A stretch of DNA of 5,289 nt, taken from DATKQI01 sp035532755 (lineage in GTDB: Bacteria > Pseudomonadota > Alphaproteobacteria > Acetobacterales > Acetobacteraceae). Under the pieces are notes generated by a model, which was not told the DNA's origin, did no database searches, and worked only from the letters and a program-made list of their open reading frames with translations. The stretch is taken from NCBI GenBank assembly GCA_035532755.1, contig DATKQI010000204.1, positions 1 through 5,289 on the forward strand, written 5' to 3'. This document shows positions 1 through 5,098 of this stretch, piece after piece; the stretch's first letter is position 1, and each line of letters opens with the position of its first letter. The translations under genes were made by a program, and so were the position numbers.

Positions 1-6
1 GCCGGT

Positions 7-1194
7 TCAGATCGATGACAGGACGGCGGGGGCGAGGGCGGGGGATTTGGCGGCCGGGTGGGTGGGGTTTCGGAAGCGCAGTTCGCCGTCGTGCCGGGTG
101 TCGGGCGGGTGCAGGCCGAACAGTTCGAGGCGGGAGGTGCAGGTTACGGCCACCACGCGTCTGGCGTCGGGGTGGGTGAGGAACTGGCGGGTCTCGCCTT
201 CCAGTTCCATGTTGTCGCGCAGGGTGCGCCATTCGGTGCGGTCGGTGTCTTCCACGAACATGGCCAGGATGCCGGGGCGCTGGCCGGTCAGCCGGGTGGG
301 GGCGATGGTGGCGAGGCGGCGGCGGATGGCGGCGGCCACGGCGTTTTCCTGGCCGGCGCGGGCGGCCATGGCGAACACCCCGCCGCCGCTGGCGGTGACG
401 GCGAGGTGCGCTTCGGGGCCGAATTCGTGGCGCAGGTGGGAGAGCAGGCCGAGTTCGTCGGCCTGGGCGCCGGCGAGCAGCAGCGGGTCGAGGCGGAGGA
501 TGGCGGCTTCGTCGTGGTCGGCGCGGTGCGGCCCGTCCAGCATGGCGCGGATGCGCCGATGCAGGATGGGAAGCTGGCCGCAATCGGGCGGGGTGCAGCG
601 CAGGCCTTGCGGCAGCGTCATTTTCAGCAGGTAGCGGCCGGGGTGGGCGGCGAGCCAGGTTTGCAGGTCGGGGTCGATCCGATCGACGAGGTGGAACCAT
701 GCGCCGCGGTGCATGCCGCGCCCGTCCTCGGCGGAGATCACGTCGCAGGCGAGTTCGGCTTCGCTGCCGTCGCGGGTGATCAGCAGGTCGAACGGCGTGC
801 CGTCGTTCAGCCCGGCGTGGTGCACGGTGAAGCCGCGGGCGCGTTGCAGGGCGGCGCTGCGCATCAGGTGGAACAGCGGCACCAGCGTGTTGCGGGCGGT
901 GAGCGCGGTGGCGAGCTGCTCGCGCAGCCGGATGCGCCCGGCCTCGCCCAGCGCCTCGTGCGTGCGCATCGTCTCGGCGACCAGCGCGGCCACGCGGATT
1001 TCGGCATCGGATGGCGGGCGGCCGGGGTCGGGCTGGCGCAGCCGGTCGATCGCAAGCTCGATGGCGTGGCGCTGCAGCACCATCCGCCCGGCCCTGCGGC
1101 TCGCGCCGGCCTGCCGGCGGATATCCTCCAGCCGCGCCCGCCACACGCGCGGCCCGGCCAGGGCCAGGAACTGCCGCAGCCACACCACATCCAT
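7..1194 (-). CDS. Hypothetical protein with a degenerate PD-(D/E)XK nuclease-like centre
   Basis: Predicted soluble protein of 395 residues with no signal peptide or membrane segment; I cannot name its function. The N-terminal ~125 residues are Arg-rich and helical. Residues 130-170 carry the pattern TPFDLLI, then LACDVISAEDGRGMHR. From memory, this resembles an uncharacterised nuclease-like family with the signature ECK-(T/A)-(V/I)-S-x-D-x-GR-x-(I)-HR. D136 would be the conserved upstream acid, but E and K of the ECK core are A149 and D151 here, so catalysis looks lost. Residues 260-360 form alternating strands and helices. The ATG at 1194 is chosen because GAGGGG (1199-1204, minus strand) lies about 6 bases upstream. 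An in-frame ATG at 1206 would add four residues. The frame stays open to 1908 on the minus strand, but that part lies antisense to the regulator gene. It is transcribed divergently from the XRE regulator. Certainty that it is a gene is high; certainty about its fold is low. Confidence 0.78.
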   Translation of the reverse strand: MDVVWLRQFLALAGPRVWRARLEDIRRQAGASRRAGRMVLQRHAIELAIDRLRQPDPGRPPSDAEIRVAALVAETMRTHEALGEAGRIRLREQLATALTARNTLVPLFHLMRSAALQRARGFTVHHAGLNDGTPFDLLITRDGSEAELACDVISAEDGRGMHRGAWFHLVDRIDPDLQTWLAAHPGRYLLKMTLPQGLRCTPPDCGQLPILHRRIRAMLDGPHRADHDEAAILRLDPLLLAGAQADELGLLSHLRHEFGPEAHLAVTASGGGVFAMAARAGQENAVAAAIRRRLATIAPTRLTGQRPGILAMFVEDTDRTEWRTLRDNMELEGETRQFLTHPDARRVVAVTCTSRLELFGLHPPDTRHDGELRFRNPTHPAAKSPALAPAVLSSI

Positions 1195-1300
1195 CCTGCC
1201 CCTCATGAACGCCCTGTCATCCCGCTTCCATGAATGCCCATATAGGGAGCCGTTTCGGCGGACCCTAGAGCCGGCTTCGGCCATGCCCACCCTCGGCACG

Positions 1301-1344
1301 TCGATAACTCTTGATTCCACTATGATGGAATGTAGGATGCATAT
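1301..1344 (+). promoter_or_regulatory. Promoter/operator region of the XRE-cupin regulator
   Basis: This AT-richer stretch sits directly before the regulator gene. It contains a perfect inverted repeat, ATTCCA (1314-1319) and TGGAAT (1326-1331), separated by six bases. The -10-like hexamer TATGAT (1321-1326) lies mostly in that spacer, which is a typical place for a repressor to block RNA polymerase. A second possible promoter is TTGATT (1311-1316) and TAGGAT (1333-1338) with 16 bases between. AGGA (1334-1337), seven bases before the ATG, is a plausible ribosome binding site. Autoregulation through this repeat is an inference; the repeat itself is plain to see. Confidence 0.5.
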
Positions 1345-1926
1345 ATGAGCCTGACCGAAACCGATATCGACGGCCGCATCGGCGCCCGCATCCGGGAGCT
1401 TCGCACCGAACGGGGGCTGACGCTGGATGGCCTCGCCCACCTCGCCGACGTCAGCCGCGCGATGCTCTCGCGCATCGAGCGCGGGGAATCGAGCCCCACC
1501 GCCCAGCTTCTCAACAAGGTCTGCGGCGGCCTCGGCACCACGCTCTCCGTGTTGTTCGCCGGGGCCGAGGCGCCTGTCAGCCCGCTCTCGCGCCGCGCCG
1601 GCCAGCCGGTCTGGCGCGATCCCGAAAGCCGCTACCTCCGCCGCAGCGTCTCTCCCCCCGGAACCGGCTCGCCCGTCGATATCGTCGAGGTCGAATTCCC
1701 CGCCGGCGGCAGCGTCGCGTTCGACAGCCAGCGCCTCGCCGGCACGGACCAGCATGTCTGGGTGCTGGACGGCGCGCTGGAAATGGAACTCGGCGAAGAG
1801 GCGTTCCGGCTGGAAAGAGGCGATTGCCTGATGATGCGCTTCGACCGGCCGATCCTGTTCCGCAACCCCGCGGAGCGGCCCATCCGCTACGCCGTCATCA
1901 TCAGCCACGGAGCCGCAAGGTCATGA
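1345..1926 (+). CDS. XRE-family transcriptional regulator with C-terminal cupin domain
   Basis: Cytoplasmic DNA-binding regulator of 193 residues, the usual size for HTH-cupin proteins. Residues 11-67 are an XRE/HTH_3 domain: RIGARIRELRTERGLTLDGLA, then the recognition-helix region SRAMLSRIERGESSPT (37-52) and the typical LLNKVCGGLGTTLSVLF ending. Residues ~108-188 form a cupin-like beta barrel around HVWVLDGALEMELGEE and GDCLMMRFDRPILFRNP. The usual cupin metal ligands are mostly missing: only H137 is seen near motif 1, and F172 replaces the motif 2 histidine. The barrel is therefore more likely a ligand sensor than an enzyme. AGGA seven bases upstream supports the start. The stop overlaps the next ATG, so it is co-transcribed with the acetyltransferase. 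The inverted repeat upstream suggests self-regulation. The ligand is unknown. Confidence 0.93.
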   Translation: MSLTETDIDGRIGARIRELRTERGLTLDGLAHLADVSRAMLSRIERGESSPTAQLLNKVCGGLGTTLSVLFAGAEAPVSPLSRRAGQPVWRDPESRYLRRSVSPPGTGSPVDIVEVEFPAGGSVAFDSQRLAGTDQHVWVLDGALEMELGEEAFRLERGDCLMMRFDRPILFRNPAERPIRYAVIISHGAARS

Positions 1927-2498
1927 TGGAACCGGCCATGGCGCCCGCCCGGACATTGGTGCGCACGGCGAATGCGATGGAGGCGGAAGCGCGCCTGGGC
2001 GAACTGTCCGCCATCCTGGCGGACGCGGTGGCGCACGGCGCCTCGGTCAACTTCATGGCGGGATTCTCGGATGACGACGGGCGGGAATTCTGGCGCAACC
2101 AGCTTCCCGGCATCGCCGCCGGTGAAAGGCGGCTCTTCGTCGCCGACGATGGCGCGCGCCTTGTCGGGACGGTCCTGCTCGCCTTCGCCCGCCAGCCCAA
2201 CGCGCCGCACCGCGGAGAGATCGGCAAGATGCTGGTCCTGTCCTCCGCCCGCCGCCAGGGCCTCGGCCGCCGCCTCCTCGCCGCGGCCGAGGAGGGCGCC
2301 CGCGAAGCCGGCCGCACGCTGCTGCTGCTGGACACCGAAACCGGCAGCGCCGGAGACAGGCTCTACCGAAGCTGCGGTTGGACGGAGATCGGCAGCGTGC
2401 CGGGCCACTCCTTCACGCCGGATGGGCGCCTCGCCGAAACCACCCTGTTCTGCAAAACGCTTGGCCCGCACCGCCCCCCGCGCGCCGCGGTGCGCTAG
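1923..2498 (+). CDS. GNAT-family N-acetyltransferase, tabtoxin-resistance (Ttr)-like
   Basis: Predicted acetyl-CoA-dependent acetyltransferase of 191 residues. The acetyl-CoA loop is R110-x-x-G113-x-G115 in SARRQGLGRRLL, preceded by the strand EIGKMLVL. The segments HGASVNFM, LDTETGS, LPG/VPGHSFTPDGRL and FCKTLG match, from memory, the Pseudomonas tabtoxin-resistance acetyltransferase. The residues I recall as catalytic there (Glu92, Asp130, Tyr141) correspond here to E99, D137 and Y148 with identical spacing (38 and 11). The substrate is probably a small amine or toxin-like compound; tabtoxin itself is not implied. The start is the ATG in the ATGA overlap with the regulator stop; ATGs at 1926 and 1938 are alternatives. 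AAGG at 1917-1920 could serve as ribosome binding site. The C-terminal tail after KTLG (residues ~182-191) runs into the repeat element, which supplies the TAG stop. Confidence 0.92.
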   Translation: MMEPAMAPARTLVRTANAMEAEARLGELSAILADAVAHGASVNFMAGFSDDDGREFWRNQLPGIAAGERRLFVADDGARLVGTVLLAFARQPNAPHRGEIGKMLVLSSARRQGLGRRLLAAAEEGAREAGRTLLLLDTETGSAGDRLYRSCGWTEIGSVPGHSFTPDGRLAETTLFCKTLGPHRPPRAAVR

Positions 2499-2602
2499 AG
2501 CATGTTCGCTTCAAGCGAACATGCTCCAGCTCATGTTTCACGAGCATTTTCATCGGCTTGGAATCTCTGCGCGGTTCCATTTGAGCCGATAATGCTCTAG
2601 CG
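2493..2602. repeat. Palindromic MITE-like intergenic repeat element (~110 bp)
   Basis: The ends form an 11-bp perfect inverted repeat, CGCTAGAGCAT (2493-2503) and ATGCTCTAGCG (2592-2602). Inside are two hairpins. The first has 14-bp perfect arms, GAGCATGTTCGCTT (2498-2511) and AAGCGAACATGCTC (2513-2526), around a single C. The second pairs 2542-2548 with 2591-2597, 2552-2558 with 2584-2590, and 2559-2565 with 2573-2579 (one G-T pair), with a TCTGCGC loop. The core GAGCAT occurs four times in alternating orientation. Ends of the CTAGAGCAT type recall, from memory, small palindromic repeats scattered in alphaproteobacterial genomes. No gene lies inside. It contains the stop codon of the acetyltransferase gene and ends directly before the next ATG. 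It may act as a transcription terminator or mRNA stabiliser. I see no clear target duplication. Confidence 0.8.
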
Positions 2603-2833
2603 ATGGACGAGGAGAGGTGCCCACCCCCGCGGTCCGGCCACAACGGCGGCCCGCCCCTGGAAGAGGATGATCCGAACGCATCCTGGCGCCTGTGGTGCTG
2701 GCGGCGTGCGCACAAGCGGGCATGGTCCGCCCCGCGGGAGATCGCGCTGCGCCGCCTGGCCCGGGCGGAGGAACTTGGCATGACCTATCGCGCATACACG
2801 CTGGAAATCCTGGAGCGCGGCCGGCATCTGTAA
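2603..2833 (+). CDS. Conserved small hypothetical protein ('GHNGGPPL' family)
   Basis: Basic soluble protein of 76 residues with no membrane segment. Residues 11-19 (SGHNGGPPL) are the hallmark. Then follow a Trp/Arg-rich segment WRLWCWRRAHKRAW (28-41), PREIALRRLARAEELGMTYR and YTLEILERGRHL at the end. I recall this as a conserved family of short uncharacterised proteins in Alphaproteobacteria; no function is known to me. The charged helical C-terminal half could bind nucleic acid or another protein, but that is a guess. ATG 2603 is the only usable start, since the frame is closed by a TGA at 2582-2584. No ribosome binding site is seen, because the palindromic element ends at 2602; the only purine-rich stretch (GAGGAGAGG) lies inside the coding part. 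Expression may therefore be poor or depend on readthrough from upstream. Confidence 0.72.
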   Translation: MDEERCPPPRSGHNGGPPLEEDDPNASWRLWCWRRAHKRAWSAPREIALRRLARAEELGMTYRAYTLEILERGRHL

Positions 2834-3034
2834 TGTCGTGGCCAGGGTGCGGGGGTCAAGCGGGGCGGGCGGGCCGCCGGCGATGATCGTATAGGCCGCG
2901 CCCGGCTTTCGGGAATCCGGCATGGCGATCCTGAGCCGCGTGCCCGCAGGCAGCGCATGATGGCCCGCCGCCGTCGCCGAACGAGGTCGGGCCGGGCTAA
3001 AGGACACGCCGGAATGTGTCAAAGGACCGTCCAA
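2834..3034. other. Intergenic stretch with no confident gene
   Basis: No convincing gene lies here. On the minus strand, about 2837-2953 reads as an open frame (LPAGTRLRIAMPDSRKPGAAYTIIAGG and onward). By hand count, third positions are G or C in 34 of 39 codons, against 27 of 39 at each of the other two positions, which is a coding-like bias. I do not recognise the peptide, and the frame has no clear start signal or stop of its own. It continues antisense through the neighbouring small gene. It may be a decayed gene remnant. Near the right side are the short inverted repeats GACAC/GTGTC (3003-3007, 3016-3020) and GGAC-C-GTCC (3024-3032). Confidence 0.3.
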
Positions 3035-3100
3035 ACTGTTGCACCCACCATTACGAAGATAATCTTTGCAGTTTATCTTCGTATATGCTGAGATACGATC
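3035..3100 (+). promoter_or_regulatory. marR-type promoter/operator with an 11-bp inverted repeat
   Basis: This is an AT-rich island in GC-rich surroundings, directly before the MarR gene. It contains a perfect inverted repeat, TACGAAGATAA (3052-3062) and TTATCTTCGTA (3073-3083), with a 10-base spacer. The size and symmetry fit a site for a dimeric winged-helix repressor. Candidate promoter hexamers overlap it (TTACGA at 3051 with TATCTT at 3074, spacer 17; also GATAAT at 3058), but none is decisive. MarR proteins commonly bind such palindromes in their own promoter and release DNA on binding a ligand. Repression of the marR-exporter pair from this site is an inference. Confidence 0.68.
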
Positions 3101-3553
3101 ATGATCAGGCAACCGGCCAATCCCGATGTCGCGCGCGCACCAGCCCTGGCCGAGGAGCTTCGCATCCTCATCGGCAGGCTGAAGCGGCGGCTGCGCGAAC
3201 AGATGAATCCCGGAGAGCTGACATGGTCGCAGGTATCCGTGCTCGCCCGCCTGGAGCGTGACGGGCCCGCGACCGTAACGGCACTTGCCAAGGCCGAGGG
3301 GATGCGCCCGCAATCCATGGGCACCACGGTTTCCGTCCTGGAAGCGGCCGGGCTCGTGTGCGGCGTGGCGGACCCGAATGACGGGCGGCAGACCATCCTG
3401 TCTCTCACCGCCGCGTGCCGGGAGTGGATCAGGGAAGGCCGGGCCGCCCGGCAGGATTGGTTGTCCCGCACCATCGAGGCGAGGCTCGATCCGCGGGAGC
3501 GGGACGAACTCGCCGCCGCCCTGGGGCTGCTCAGGCGCCTCGTCGAAGACTGA
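3101..3553 (+). CDS. MarR-family transcriptional regulator
   Basis: Cytoplasmic dimeric repressor of 150 residues, typical for MarR proteins. Residues ~15-35 are the N-terminal dimerisation helix. Residues 41-103 form the winged helix-turn-helix: LTWSQVSVLARLERDGPATVTALAKAEGMRPQSMGTTVSVLEAAGLV, then the wing DPNDGRQTILSLT (91-103) with the conserved D-x-x-DGR. Residues ~105-150 are the C-terminal dimerisation helices. The ATG at 3101 lies just after the AT-rich operator; only a weak GAG (3090-3092) is visible as ribosome binding site. The exporter gene follows 60 bases downstream on the same strand, so this is most likely its local repressor, released by a compound the exporter removes. The ligand is unknown. 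Confidence 0.93.
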   Translation: MIRQPANPDVARAPALAEELRILIGRLKRRLREQMNPGELTWSQVSVLARLERDGPATVTALAKAEGMRPQSMGTTVSVLEAAGLVCGVADPNDGRQTILSLTAACREWIREGRAARQDWLSRTIEARLDPRERDELAAALGLLRRLVED

Positions 3554-3587
3554 TCTTCCCGCCGCCGCAGGCAGCCAAAGCCACCCC

Positions 3588-3617
3588 GAGGAAACCATCA
3601 TGGCCGCCGCCCCGTGA
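3588..3617 (+). promoter_or_regulatory. Ribosome binding site and five-codon leader frame overlapping the exporter start
   Basis: GAGGAAA (3588-3594) lies five bases before an ATG at 3600. That ATG opens a frame of only five codons (MAAAP) ending in TGA at 3615-3617. The stop overlaps the GTG at 3614 that begins the exporter frame, forming GTGA. The good ribosome binding site thus serves the short frame, not the GTG directly. Either the leader feeds ribosomes to the GTG by termination-reinitiation, or one base has been lost in the C-rich stretch before the GTG. With one extra base the protein would read MAAAPVKGAFRSLN, a natural-looking exporter N-terminus. Confidence 0.6.
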
Positions 3618-4954
3618 AAGGCGCCTTCCGCTCGCTGAACGGCTTCAACTACCGGGTCTGGGCGGCCGGTGCGCTCGTGTCCAACGTGGGAACATGGATG
3701 CAGCGCATCGCGCAGGATTGGCTGGTGCTCACGGGGCTGACGCACCGGAGCGCGGCCGCCGTCGGCGTCGTCATGGCGCTCCAGTTCGGCCCCCAGCTTC
3801 TCCTGCTGCCCTGGACCGGCTTTGCGGCCGATCATCTGGACCGGCGGAAACTCCTGTTCGCCACCCAGTCGGCCATGGGGGCGCTGGCCCTGGGATTGGG
3901 CATCCTCACCGTCACCGGGTTCGTCCGGCTATGGCATGTGGACGTGTTCGCCTTTCTGCTCGGCTGCGCGGCCGCGTTCGATGCGCCGGCACGCCAGACC
4001 TTCGTTTCGGAACTGGTGGGCGATGCGGACCTGTCGAACGCGGTGGCGCTGAATTCCGCATCGTTCAACGCGGCGCGGATGGTCGGCCCGGCCGTTGCCG
4101 GCATCCTCATCGCCGGCGTGGGTACGGGATGGGCGTTCGTGGTCAACGCCGCCTCGTTCGTCGCCGTCCTCGGCTCGCTGAAACTTCTGCGCATCGAGAA
4201 CCTTCATCGCGGCGGCAGGGCCGGCAAGGCCCGCGGGAGCTTCGTGGAAGGTCTTTCCTATGTGTGGAAGCGCCCGGATCTGAAAGCCATCCTGTTCATG
4301 CTGTTCCTGATCGGCACGTTCGGGTTCAACTTCCCGATCTTCATTTCCACCATGTCCGTCACCGTCTTTCACGCCGGCGCGGGCGGATACGGGCTGCTCA
4401 CGTCCATCATGGCGGTCGGAACGGTCGCCGGCGCGCTGCTGGCCGCCAGGAGGGGAACCCCTCGCTTCGCGCTTCTGCCCGGTGCCGCCGCGATCTTCGG
4501 GGGCGGCTTCGCGCTGGCCGCGATCGCGCCCGATTACTGGCTCTTCGGCGCGGCCCTCGCCGTCATCGGCGTCTCGGCGCTGACCTTCACCACCTCCACG
4601 AACAGCCTGATGCAGCTTTCCACCGAACCCGCCATGCGCGGCCGCGTGATGGCGCTTCGCATCGCCATCGCCCTGGGCGGCACCCCCATCGGCGCGCCGA
4701 TCGTCGGCTGGGTCGCCGACAGGTTCGGCCCGCGCTGGGCGCTGGGCATCGGCGCGGCCGCGGGATTCGCGGCGGCGATCGCCGGGGTCCGCCATCTCGC
4801 GAAATACCGCCGCCGCCCCCGCGATTCCATGGCCGCCCCTCCTGTCCCCGGGCTGTGCGAAAATCCCGAACGGTCGTCAGTGTTGCTGCCGGCAACAAGC
4901 GACCCGGCGCCGGCAGCCCAGCCCTCGTTCTTCGGTGCCCGAAAGCGGTCATAG
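3614..4954 (+). CDS. MFS transporter, EntS-like (MFS_3/DHA3) drug or siderophore exporter
   Basis: Inner-membrane, proton-driven exporter of 446 residues with about 12 hydrophobic segments, roughly at 15-35, 47-70, 80-103, 105-121, 152-170, 172-190, 224-243, 257-277, 284-304, 307-328, 346-366 and 373-393. The opening FRSLNGFNYRVWAAGALVSNVGTWMQR and DWLVLTGLT is typical of the EntS-like branch. MFS motif A appears as GFAADHLDRRKLL (69-81) and again as GWVADRFGPRWAL in the second half. The loop between segments 6 and 7 (~191-222) is short and basic. The gene follows the MarR gene by 60 bases and is very likely its target. The GTG at 3614 is used because no ATG in this frame precedes it; see the leader frame entry for the odd start. 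Residues ~401-446 form a Pro/Arg/Ser-rich tail beyond the last helix, longer than I expect for the family. The substrate cannot be read from sequence. Confidence 0.92.
   Translation: MKGAFRSLNGFNYRVWAAGALVSNVGTWMQRIAQDWLVLTGLTHRSAAAVGVVMALQFGPQLLLLPWTGFAADHLDRRKLLFATQSAMGALALGLGILTVTGFVRLWHVDVFAFLLGCAAAFDAPARQTFVSELVGDADLSNAVALNSASFNAARMVGPAVAGILIAGVGTGWAFVVNAASFVAVLGSLKLLRIENLHRGGRAGKARGSFVEGLSYVWKRPDLKAILFMLFLIGTFGFNFPIFISTMSVTVFHAGAGGYGLLTSIMAVGTVAGALLAARRGTPRFALLPGAAAIFGGGFALAAIAPDYWLFGAALAVIGVSALTFTTSTNSLMQLSTEPAMRGRVMALRIAIALGGTPIGAPIVGWVADRFGPRWALGIGAAAGFAAAIAGVRHLAKYRRRPRDSMAAPPVPGLCENPERSSVLLPATSDPAPAAQPSFFGARKRS
4881..4897. repeat. Short hairpin inside the exporter's 3' tail
   Basis: TGTTGC (4881-4886) and GCAACA (4892-4897) form a perfect 6-bp stem around TGCCG. 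It sits in the part coding for the non-family C-terminal tail. It has no T-run after it, so it is not a classical terminator. It is compatible with this stretch having once been intergenic. Confidence 0.35.
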
Positions 4955-4993
4955 GCAGGCGTCGCACACCTCGCCACCCAATCAAAATCCCGT

Positions 4994-5009
4994 CGGCAGC
5001 CGGCTGCCG
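4994..5009. repeat. 16-bp perfect palindrome downstream of the exporter gene
   Basis: CGGCAGCCGGCTGCCG is its own reverse complement. As RNA it folds to a 6-bp GC stem with a CCGG loop, 40 bases after the exporter stop. The bases after it (CGCCCCCTCTT) are pyrimidine-rich but hold no T-run, so intrinsic termination would be weak. It is the best terminator candidate for the marR-exporter unit; a protein-binding site is equally possible. Confidence 0.4.
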
Positions 5010-5037
5010 CGCCCCCTCTTGCCACGGCCCGGCGGTT

Positions 5038-5098
5038 ATGTTCATGGCCCCACCCCTTGCCTCCACCCCGGCCGACCGCTTCGCCAGGATCATGGAAG
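5038..5098 (+). pseudogene. 5' fragment of a conserved gene cut off by an insertion sequence
   Basis: From ATG 5038 (or ATG 5044) the frame reads MFMAPPLASTPADRFARIMEV and then passes into the insertion sequence end near 5099, where it stops within seven codons (TGA 5119-5121). The segment TPADRFARIM looks like the genuine start of a conserved hypothetical protein that I recall from Acetobacteraceae. This is memory only and carries no known function. The remainder of the gene, if it still exists, should lie on the far side of the element, outside this window. The ribosome binding site is weak (GGCGG at 5030-5034). It lies 83 bases after the exporter stop on the same strand. Confidence 0.5.

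Noticed and set aside
58..1233. Long plus-strand open frame (391 codons) opposite the nuclease-like gene, and a second one at 47-634.
   Set aside because: The peptides are Gly/Ala/Val- or Arg/Ser-rich repeats typical of the reverse complement of a GC-rich gene, while the minus-strand reading has protein-like composition and motifs.
1231..1250. CTATAT-like -10 for the minus-strand gene.
   Set aside because: Only a weak hexamer (TATATG on the minus strand) with no convincing -35 partner, so it is too uncertain to annotate.
1195..1908. Extension of the minus-strand open frame far upstream of ATG 1194, giving up to 633 residues.
   Set aside because: It runs antisense through the clearly real XRE-cupin gene and across the divergent promoter; the translated sequence there has no family-like character.
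2498..2526. Reading the first hairpin of the repeat as a simple intrinsic terminator.
   Set aside because: It is not followed by a T-run, and it is part of a larger element with terminal inverted repeats and a second hairpin.
2493..2602. CRISPR-like or tRNA-like structure.
   Set aside because: There are no regularly spaced direct repeats with unique spacers, and the fold is two hairpins rather than a cloverleaf.
2597..3835. Minus-strand open frame of 412 codons spanning the small gene, the intergenic region, the MarR gene and the exporter start.
   Set aside because: It is antisense to three well-supported features. Only 2837-2953 shows coding-like codon bias, and that is reported separately as a possible remnant.
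3929..4795. Minus-strand open frame of 288 codons inside the exporter.
   Set aside because: Its composition (Gly, Arg, Asp, Ala-rich) is that of an antisense shadow of a membrane protein gene.
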